64,000 nucleotides of DNA from positions 27,470,593 to 27,534,592 of the forward strand of contig OZ022353.1 in NCBI GenBank assembly GCA_963989245.1, read 5' to 3'. The notes under the pieces were generated by a model. That model had not been told where the DNA came from, did not search any database, and saw only the letters and a program-made list of their open reading frames with translations. The position numbers and the translations under genes were made by a program. Each line of letters opens with the position of its first letter. The first letter of the stretch is position 1. Shown here one piece after another: positions 24,701 to 35,500 of this stretch. Source of the stretch: Nansenia antarctica (lineage: Eukaryota; Chordata; Actinopteri; Argentiniformes; Microstomatidae).

Positions 24701-27700
24701 GGTACTGCAGGACGAAAGCTACAAGAAGCACCTCAAGCAGCACTGCAACAAGTCAGTCACTTACAGTGTTTGACATGTTTTTGTTGTTTAATGTGACGTA
24801 AATGTAATTTAGAGAACAAATACTCAATTCCAATAACAACACATGATTCTGATGAGACTGTGGGGAATGTAAGCCCTACCCAGAGTGTAACAACACATGA
24901 TTCTGATGAGACTGTGGGGAATGTAAGCCCTACCCAGAGTGTAACAACACATGATTCTGATGAGACTGTGGGGAATGTAAGCCCTACCCAGATACCGGTC
25001 TGTGAACTAGAGTGTTGAGGTGTATAGTAAACGACTAATAGGGTGAGAAGGGATGAGGGTGCTGTACTACCTAAAAGAGCGGATATGTAGTGTGTCAAAA
25101 ACAAGTGTACAATACTGAACCAGGGGTAGTGGTGGTCTAGTGGATAGTGAGTTGGACTTGTGATCGGAAGGTTGTGAGTTCAAATCCCGCCTGAAACCAC
25201 ACCACTTCTAGTGTGCCCTTGAGTAAGGCACTTAGCCCTCAGTTACTCCAGGGGGAATGTCCCTGTAATTCGTAATTGTAAGTCGCTTTGGATAAAAGCG
25301 TCTGCTAAATGGCAAAATTATTAAATTAAAATTATAAATTAACCAGGAAGTGGCTTGTGTTCCTGTGCTCTCCCCAGAGTGCTTCTGAGGGTGAGGATGC
25401 TGTACTACCTAAAGGTCGAGGTCCTGGGAGACGCCGCGACCCAAACCCTGGAGGGTGCGACCCAAACCCTGGAGGGCGTCCCTGCCAGGTAACTTTCCAA
25501 AAATAGTTGTATTGAACCTACCGTCATTTACATGCAAACCAGGAGGGTGCCCAGTTCAGAGAGGGGTGGAGAGAAGGATCAGGTGGTTAACAGTGACCAA
25601 TGCAGCAGACAGGTCCAGAAGAATGAGAACAGAACAGAGGAGAGGGATGACGCTCCAGCAGAATGGAGTGCCTCTGTTACAGCCAGGGGAGCAGTTTCAG
25701 TGCCGGATCGGTGAGGGTCAAGGAGGTTGTTCTAAAGGAGCTAGTGAGATAATTAGTCCTTGGGCCAAACCATTTTTCATTACCATCTGGGTGGGCAAAT
25801 TCTAGATGTGATTTTTTAATTCCTATACATCCCTAGATTATGTTTTGATATGATAGACCTTTTGGTTTGGCAGCTTATTGGTGGTTATCACCTCTTAAAG
25901 GTATGGACTGCTTTTCTTCAAAACCGAGTTTTGCCAGAAAAAGTCCCCTGCCATATCTTGCTCCCCTTCGTATGATTTGCGCATAGCTGTGCTGTGGTTG
26001 TCATAGAGACATGAGCCCTTTCATGTTCTTTATGCGCCTGAGTCTCCTAAACACGTAGAGACCAACCCCGAGTCGATTAGAGCTTCCTACGACGAGCTAT
26101 GGTAACTTTCCCGCACCTACCCCCTACCGGTGAATGCATAATTTTTTGCGGTTTTCCGGAGGTATTGTGCGGTAGGTGCGGGAAAGTTACCATAGCTCAG
26201 CGTAGGAAGCTCTGAACGACTCAGGGTTGGTCTCTACTTGTTCAGGAGACCCTGGCCCATGTCTCTATCACAACCACAGCCCGAGCTACGCGCGGCTCAC
26301 GCGAAGGGGAGCAAAATATGTCAGGGCATTCTATTTTTCTTTTGTGGACCGAATGCAGGACACTATAGATCCATAGGAATAAAAAAATCACATCTAGGAT
26401 TTGCCCACCCAGATGGTAATGACATTTTCAATTTTGGGGTTTGCCCAAGGACTAAATTGCGTTCAAGGGTTTTAGATAAGAAGGAGAGAAGCGATACCGG
26501 TCTGTAGTTATGGACTGCCAATGGGTCAAGAGTTGGCTGGAAAGTTGGTTGTAAAGTTGATAAACCAGAGGCTGAGTGTCGGGCAGTGGGTTTGGGAGAG
26601 ATGGTAGCAGTGTTGGCGAGAGGTAGAGAGAAAGAGCTGGGGGTCGGGGGGGGGGGGGGGGGGGGTTGAGGAGTGAGGAAAATGTGGAGAACAGTCAGAG
26701 GTCAGCTGATGCAGAAGAGGTGTAGTTGAGGAGGAGAGAGAGATTACGGTTTTAGGTCTTCAGGGAGGCCGGTTCTTCTCCATTTCCTCTCAGCTGCCCG
26801 GAGCCCTATTCTACAAGCTTGCAGGGTTTCAGACTGCCAAGGAACGCATGGAGAGGATCATGCTGAGCCTCAAGGTCAGTGGACAGAGAGAGTTGAAGGA
26901 TGAGGAAAGAGTGGACAGGAGGGTAGAGGAGGCTGCATCAGTGGATAGAGGGGAGAAGGATTCAGCAGAGGGTAGGGAGGATAAGACAGGAAGAGAGAGT
27001 CATGGGGGAGAGGGTACGCAGGTTGCGATGAAAGGATACAGTGTGGGTAGAGACAGACTGGGAGGGGGTAGATTTGAGAGGAAGGGAGAAGGATACAAAA
27101 TGATGATCAGAAACTGGAAGAGGGGTAACAGTAAGGTTGTAGGTATGGGAGGATCTGCTGAAGACAAGGTCAAGCTGATTGCCCGCCTGATGAGTCGGAG
27201 GAGAGTGGGACAGGGTGAAATCGAAGGAGAGGAGAAGGTCAAGTAGTCCTGACGTGTGAAGCTTCTCAGACTGGATGTAGAAGTCACCCAGTAGTGTGAG
27301 TGGTGAGCGTCCTTAGGGGAGAAGCTGAGAAGGACATCCATCTCATTTAGGAAGTGGCCAAGCTGACAACAATGTGAAGTTTGACGGGGGAGGTTACAGA
27401 AACAACATGGAATTCTAAGGTGGATATGGACTAGGTGTGACGGGGGAAGGACATTATGTGACCACTTAGGTGAGATGAGGAGTCCCGTGGCTCCCCTTCC
27501 ACTAGGAAGTCCAGCAGTATGAGAAAAGGAATAGGCATCAGAGAGGACTGCCGGAGTAGCAGGCGTGGGCTGAGATAGCCTCTGCATTCATCAAGGATAC
27601 TTGTCCTATGTATAACACAGGTGTTGAAACACACGTCACAAATGAAAGGATCAATCAGAGTTTAAAACAATTAGTTTGAAATTCATGTTTTTCTTGGTAC

Positions 27701-30700
27701 TTATCTGTACTCAAAGACGCTTGTGAGTCTGTGCATGCATCACACTTGTTTGCTAACTTGAAATGTTTTCTATGTGGTCCTGACAGTAAACCGGAGGTTG
27801 CGCTACCGGACATCGACTATGTAGAGATCCCAGCTGGCTGGTGGGATGCAGAAGCTGACAAGTCTCTCCTCATTGGAGTGCACAAACACGGTAATTACTC
27901 TAGGGCAGTGATTCCCAACCTATGGGCCGCGGCCCTCTGGTTGGCCGCAAGGGTACTGCAAGTTGGCCGCTAAATCATGGGCAAAAAATAATAATATTGA
28001 AGTTATTATTTTTCTTTTTTACAAAAACGTTTTAATAATAAAAAAAGAAATCATGTGACTGTATTTTTTTCTTTCAAACCTTAAAAAAATGCATCATCAG
28101 TGTGCTACTACTAGGCCTACTGCACTGTATGTATGATGATTGTATGATGATGCATATGAAATATCCAATAAGAGTAAGAGAATAATTATGAGACACAAAA
28201 AATAATTTACGCGTCCGTAAAATGCCTGTGTGGGCCATGAATACTTCTGAGATTTTTAAGTGGGCCTTGAGTCCTAAAAGGTTGGGAACCGCTGCTCTAG
28301 GGTGTTCATCATCGCTACTGCCAGAGAATCCACACCTTCAATGAGCAACGTTCTCATGCTCACAGCAGTTGATAGTCTGGTTTGTTTCACTTTGTCAATA
28401 ACCCAGCTCAAAGGGAGTGACAAGTCAGGGGTAAAGAAATAATCAGTATTTTATTACTAACTAAAAACTGAAGTAAACAAAATAGAAGTGGGATGTGATA
28501 GTCAGTATAATCAATGGTGTGGATGAGTGATCAGTAGGCATGTGGAATGTTGTAAGGTGTAAACACAAGAAAAGGACTGCCACAAACAAATGGTCAAAAG
28601 TATGCTCCTGTATGGAGAGAGAGAGAGAGACTGGTGTCACCAGCACAGCCTAAATAGGCGTGGCCACAGGTGTGCTGCATCACCAATCAGGCCTCCTCTC
28701 CCCACTGCCATCCTGCAACACAACAAACAGGATAAAGCTGCATGCACACCAGGTCATTGCGTTGCACGGAAGTCATTCATCTCAATGGGCAGTTGCGTTG
28801 ATCCGTTGCGTTGCTCTGCATTGCGTTTCTTGTCCGTCAGGGTGCGGCAATCAGTCAAAATATTTCAGCTTTTGCGTCGCGTTGGATCCGTCAAAACAAC
28901 CGGAAGTAAACCGGAAGTAGTTTCTTGACCAGAGCTTTCGCCTCAGATGTAAAATCCGCCATTGGCGAAAATCTTTAATTTGGCTCTACAAGTGTTAATA
29001 TGTCATTTTATGAAGTTTTTATATGTTTTCAGGCGAGAAAGTAACCATATATATTCACAAAATGTATCCGGTTTATCAAAATAACCCGTTTATATATCTA
29101 ATCTGACATTTTTTCCCCCACTTCTGTGGGAAACTTCGCTAGCCTAGCTAAAGGCTATCATGTATCCTGGGCTTATAAGAGATGATGTTACCCACGTAGG
29201 AGCTCATTTTCTATCTAGTCTCCAGACTGGGTACTGAATAACCAGTCACTATTCACCTTATACAACTACTACTACTACTACTACAAGTGTAGTCTACTAC
29301 TGTTCATGTTAAATCCGTGTGGAGCTAATGCTATCATAGCGTCTCCACAGGCTAGCAAAGATGGCGCCGTTAGCATCACAGACACTATGATAACATCCTC
29401 CGTAGTATCTAGTCTATCTCAGTCACAGACATGTTCAACAACAACACGTTTTACAACAAGGAAGGGATACAACTAATAAACATGTTAACACACTATTCAC
29501 CTTATACAACAACTACTACTACTACTACAAGTGTCTATGACTACTGTTAATGTTAAATCCGTGTGGAGCTAATGCTATCGCGTCTCCACAGGCTAAAGTA
29601 CAACTACACTAATATCCTCAACTTATGTCCTAATCACACTACTGTCATACAAGTCGTACCTCCTCCTTGACATGGACATAAACACCTGCTACCTTCTTTG
29701 AAAGAAATCGCAATTTATTCAGTGAAAACTAGTACACCATTCATAGCACAACATAGCATAACAATAGCATAGCATTGCAAACAACAACACGTTTTACAAC
29801 AAGGAAGGGATACAACTAATAAACATGTTAACTCACTATTCACCTTACATATGTATCAACATGTAGCTGTATCAGCATGTAGCTGTATCAAACTTTTTTT
29901 TTTGTTCAAACTTCCCCCGCTGTGTTGTTGCGTCTGCATCGCACGTTGACGTACGTCAAGCCCATCCCACCAGGTTGCGCCAGAACGGTGGGTCACGGTC
30001 CCTGGTGTGCACGAAGCGTAAGACGGCAGAGAGGGAGGAGGCAGTAGCAACATGTAAATATATGCCTCACAAATACACTGTCCTGTGTGTCTGTCTGCGT
30101 GCATGTTTGTGTGTGTCCTCAGGGTACGAGCGCTACAACGCCATGCGGGCAGACCCAGACCTGTGTTTCCTGGAGCGTGTGGGCATGCCCGACATCAAGG
30201 CTCTGTCAGCTGAGCAGGCCGGAGGGGAGGTGGTCTCTGACATTACTGACAGGTAAAGGCCCTCACATAGTCAAGCGGACTGTCCGCGCACCTGAGGCGC
30301 GGACTAGGTCCGCGTACTCGGTGTCACACAAAAGGCTGCTCGGCGTGTTGGTCGACCTGCATTAAATGTGACACGGAATTAATTACTAGGCTGATGATGT
30401 ACATCAACTGAAAAAATAAATAAATAAACGAATTCAAATTCTAGCCGTTGTGTACATAGCCTATCAGGAAGCGATAATGCAGTAAGTTATCTAAAAAGGT
30501 AACGTTATTGCATCGTTTCTCAACGGGGGCGTTCAGACAGTGTTGTGTGCCGCAAATGAACACGGAGTGGAATAGGCTATATAACTGTAAATAGTTTTGC
30601 CTGTGACTGTCTTTGGATTTAGCCAGTTGGCGAAGATTTATGAGCAATAGGCTATTTTTTTTTTTTCTATGACTGTTTTCCTTGTAGGCTATGCTTGAGT

Positions 30701-31006
30701 GATATGTTTCAGTTTGTGGGCTTATTGTACCCCTATTGTCCCAAACGACTATTTTTCTAGCGATTATTTTTTTGCTGTTTGATTAATGTATCACTTAATT
30801 TTTCCCAAAATAATGGCTGTATTGTCTCTCTCTGTTTAACAGTGTCTTTATAAAGCACTCTGGGTAATAGCTGCTGCTCTTATAAAACAAAGCAGCATGT
30901 GACATGCACATTACTCAGACGGCCGCCCCTTTAAATGATCAGCTGATGTATGGGGGCTGTCTGTGGGCCCGCAATTAAACACAGACACCTTTAATTCGGC
31001 GACCTG

Positions 31007-31092
<86 letters not shown>

Positions 31093-32489
31093 GTAACTGC
31101 CTCTGTCAAACAGCCCCAGACACAGGGCAGACTCACTGCTATGTTTAGCCAACTTGAATGCCAACATGGCCATCAGGGTTTTTCCTGGCTCAAAATGAGG
31201 CGGAGGTGGTACCAGTGGTGTTTGACATCGGGGGGGACCCATGAAGCAGGGCTGTCTGGGGGTCCTTAAACATCAAACACTTAATTTCTTGCATTCTGGT
31301 GAATTGATATGCACCAATTTGTGCCCTTTCTGCATCAATTTATGGTGGAAATGTCATTATTTATGTAAAGGAAAACACAATATTCAGGCACCAGATGACC
31401 ATTCCAAATATAATGTAATATAATGCAATATATGGCTCTCAGGCATTCTGTACTTTCAAATATGTATTCTCCTTGAGCAGTCAACATACTATCAGCTATT
31501 TCGCTAGCAAAAACGAAAGCTAACTTATTTGCGAAACAGCGCCCCCGCCACCACGTCGGTGCAGTTAGAATTTGTTATTTTATTTTATTTGCGACGCACA
31601 TTACGCAAGTCGACGCGTCGTCCCAGCCCTAAACGTTATGCTCGCTATGATCAGATTCAGATCATCATCGCCTACTTTGGTAATAAGTGTCTATGGTCGC
31701 TGCTGTTAGTGTTGCCACCTGTTTTATCATGTTTCTTGTGTCTGGCTTGCCGGCCGCTTTCCAGCCAGTACCTAGCCGCTGATGTATGAATGTTTGTGTG
31801 TTAACGTCAGTAGCCAAATATTGAACCTCCTTACACAAAATAGATCCCACGGCAGGGTCTAGATGCGTTGTGTGTGTCTACGGGGAGGGGGGGCGGGGGG
31901 GGGGGGGGGATTTGAGGTTCGGCCCTACCCAACCTCAAGGCGTTCCGCAGTGCTGTAGCCTACACTCGAATCCAGATCCACATATGAATTGTTACTTGCT
32001 AATCTCTCATAATATTTTCTAGATCATTGGAAGATATTTAGTGTTCAAAATACATTGCGGTATATTGTTGTGCTTGCTGGATGGATGTACCCGGCTAATT
32101 TGAATTAATAAATGAATGTATGGAATGGACGGAAATAACTAGATCGCGATTATTTATTGAAACGTGAATAAAACAAACAATGAAATAAACGGAAGTAGCT
32201 CAAATGTTTCTCTTCATCAATACATGTCCCTCACCAACATGATGAACTCCCCTTCCTCATCCCTTGTTTCGTTGAGTGGCCTTACATACCACCTTCTCTG
32301 CTTTTTCCTCCGCAAAGCCACAAGACAGAGCGTCTCTTCCTCATCATCGGTGGACGACGGCATGACAGAAAGTCAGTCAAAGTCAGCTTAATATATGTAC
32401 AGACATAACGTACTGTCCGCGAACTGTCCGCTCGACTATGAAACCTCAAACATCCACGTACTGTCCGCTCGACTATGTGAGGGCCTTAA

Positions 32490-32532
<43 letters not shown>

Positions 32533-35500
32533 GGGCAGGGATTTCATTATAGTGGCAGGCATACTGTATATAAACATTGAGCAAGAAACAAATGTCTGCA
32601 TTGTAGAAGTGTTGATGTTGAAGTGGTATCTCATGTTCTTTAGCAGTTCTCTTTTCACCGTAATCCCAGGGGAACGAACCAGCTGTGATGTTAGAACTGC
32701 TTTTACATTCCCAGTCTTAGATTGTTTTTCATCATCTTTTCACATTAGTTCTTGTAAAAGTGATGTCAAAGATGACACCGAGAGCAAACCAGAAGAAGGA
32801 GGAGAGGAGAAGGATGAGTGCAAGGTATGCATGAACTCTCCAGGGACTCAACTCTGCACAAATACATGTTTAAGTCCTTTGAAATCCAGAAATGTTTGAT
32901 TTGTGATGTTTTATAGTCTATTTTCCCAAAGGATGAGACTAGCTCCAGCAACGATGCGACAGACAAGCAGGACAGCATCGTTCCAGGTAAGTGATCCATT
33001 CCCAGGGTTTGCTTGCCCCAGTTATTTGCTGCCAACATTGTTTGTATAACAAAGCAACACCAAGGTCGTCAGTTTCAAAGTTAAAGAAGCCCATTGAAAT
33101 TCTCCCTTAGCTTCTTGTGTTTGTCGACAAGTTGATGCACAAGTATCGCTGTGTGTTGTTCCCAGACACACTCTCAGTTGAGATGGCCCAGGAAGTTTCG
33201 GAGCTACAAGGTCGTCCCATGTGGCCCGCGGGTCCCGCTCTCACTGCCCGACTACGGCGCCTCATCACTGCCTACCAGCGCTTCACCCGGCGCGAGCCCC
33301 TCCGCCACGACTTCCTGCTACAGGACGGGTTCGGGGCAGGTCAGGGACAGTTGGCGTGGCAACTTGGGGAGGAGCTGAGGCGCTGCTCTGTGACAGCTGA
33401 GCCTGACCCTCTCTTCCTGGAGTGGCAGAGAAGGTGGGTGATGATGTCAGAACTCAGGTGGGTGATGTTGTTGCTGCTCTTTACTTAATTGGCACCTTGC
33501 TTTACGGTTCTGTCCTGGCTCGACCCTTTTCCCACTAATGAGCTGCACTACGCTTGCCTTATTATCTGTAGTGCGTGAAGCCCCTGTGTTCTAAGGTCGA
33601 GAAAGCACTTGTCATGTTCTGGCCCACGACTTCCAAACATGCATCCTTTGCCCAATTCCATTTTGTCCCCCTCTGGTGGAACCATCATTATAGCCGTTGC
33701 TAATTCACTAATTTCAATGTCTGTTAGCACTGAAAGAGTGCGGTTTAGAAATGGAATTGTTCGAATTTTTCGCCCATAAAAGGCAACTGTTTTGTTTCTG
33801 TCATAAGTGTAAGAACTGTGTTGTTATTGTTGTTGGACTTAGGTGGACGCGGCGTGAGCAGGCTGATTTCTACCGCACAGTGTCGTCCTTTGGCGTGGTG
33901 TACGACCTGGAGAAGAAAGCCTTCGACTGGAACCAGTTCCGCTCGTTCGCCCGGCTAGAGAGGAAGACTGACGAGAGCCTGGAGAGATACTTCAGCAGCT
34001 TCGTGTCCATGTGCCGCACGGCCTGCAGGCTGGCTCCTCGCAAAGACGAAGGTCATTACACCATGGGGGAAGGAGGAGGACTGTACTCTGAGCAGATTCA
34101 GTTTCAGAAAAGCTTTGTTATATAGCTAGGCAGTATATAGACACCAACCAATGGTATACTGGATATCTATGCAGTATTGATTCAAGTTAACCTATAGTTA
34201 AACAATTTAACAGACTTTCATCACAGTTAGTCTCATAACAGGATGTCTTTTTCCTAAATAACAACAATGATTCCCCTACCTATCTCAGGCCCCCTGGACC
34301 ACACTCTGTTTGTGGAGCCGATCACAGAGGAGCGAGCGGCGCGGACCCTTTACCGCATCGAGCTCCTGAGGAAGGTGAGAGAGCAGGTCCTGCGCCACCC
34401 GCTCCTGGGCGCGCGTCTGCAGCTGTGCCGCCCCAGCCTCTACCTGCCCGTGTGGTGGGAGTGTGGCAAGCACGACCGCGACCTCCTCATCGGTGCGGCA
34501 CGCCACGGCCTCAGCCGCACAGACTACTACATCCTCAACGACCCCCAGCTCTCCTTCTTGGAGGCCCATCGCAACTATGTCCAGAAAGAGAACCAGCAGG
34601 GCTACCTGGGTGGGCACCCTGGGATGGTACCCTCTTCCTCCTCACACCCCCACTGTTGCCTCTATGACACTGGGCTGGGCCACTGCCATTCACCCCAACC
34701 TCCAGACTATCACTCCCACCCTGTTGCCCCCTCCTCGTCCTCTTCGCCTCATCACCCTCACCTCCATCCCCACCCTGCTGAGGTGGTGGGAACAGACCCT
34801 GGGCCAGGTCTGGGGATGGTGCACACGGCCAGGGAGGGCTTCCTAGACTGCCCCCCCCTGGATGAGTCTTTGGAGCTGGCTTCGCTGCAGCACGACAGCT
34901 TGGCGTCAGACTCCCTCCACGGGGGGAAATCCACCAAGGAGGCCTTTAACGGCTTCCCCTTCAACTCGGCCTCGGGCGGTCAGAGCATGCTCAACTCGTA
35001 CGGCGTGGCCGGGGAGCTCAACGGCGGGGCGGCCGACCTGGACGTGATGGTGGGGGAACAGGGTTCCTCTGAGGAGACGGGGCTGATGGCCCCCTCGGGG
35101 GAGCTGGACCCGCTCCAAGCGCCCTGGGAGACAGCAGACCACGCCGGACCCGCCCATGACATGTTCAACGAGGCCGACCCCATCCTGGGCCCGCCCAGCC
35201 TGGAGACGGAGTTCCTCGATGCCCAGCAGCCGGACGACGGGACCGGAGGAGAGGACAGAGGGCTTGACGACTGCCTGGGTATCCCCTCCACCTCCTCTCA
35301 CTCCCAGGGTGACTCTGTCGAACAGTTGCCCTCCAGCTTCATGCTGTTCAAGGACATAGGAGTGAGCGAGGAGCCTAGCGCGGACCAGACCGATCTGTCC
35401 GCCAGCCCCCCACCGCCCTATGTCCCCCCTCCTCCCCTGTCTTTGGCCGACATGACCCTCCACCCCCACCAGGCTGGCACCGTCGGGCAGACAGAAGAGA

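Larger units (their letters stand above)
25540..27560 (-). mobile_element. degenerate L2-like LINE with inserted foldback
   Basis: Read on the minus strand, the right part resembles the LINE endonuclease region and the left part (25540-25750, 26460-26720) resembles the RT region. Many frameshifts. The palindromic insertion at about 25752-26454 splits the RT part. Confidence 0.65.
30257..32486 (-). mobile_element. PIF-Harbinger element inserted in a splice donor
   Basis: Ends are AGGCCCTCACATAGTCAAGC and, reversed, AGGCCCTCACATAGTCGAGC. The 3-bp TSD TAA lies at 30254-30256 and 32487-32489, diagnostic of PIF-Harbinger. The minus strand carries a truncated transposase N-terminus (32217-32363). 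A hAT-like copy occupies about 30733-31631. The TSD is the TAA of the chd6 donor gTAA at 30253. Confidence 0.9.

Noticed and set aside
25125..25200. tRNA gene candidate with good A and B boxes
   Set aside because: It continues into a SINE body and the GCTTTGGATAAAAGCG tail and does not form a full cloverleaf acceptor stem by eye; it is a SINE head.
30963..31242. Poly-Tyr and poly-Ser open frames
   Set aside because: Translations of a (CTA)n microsatellite inside a hAT element.
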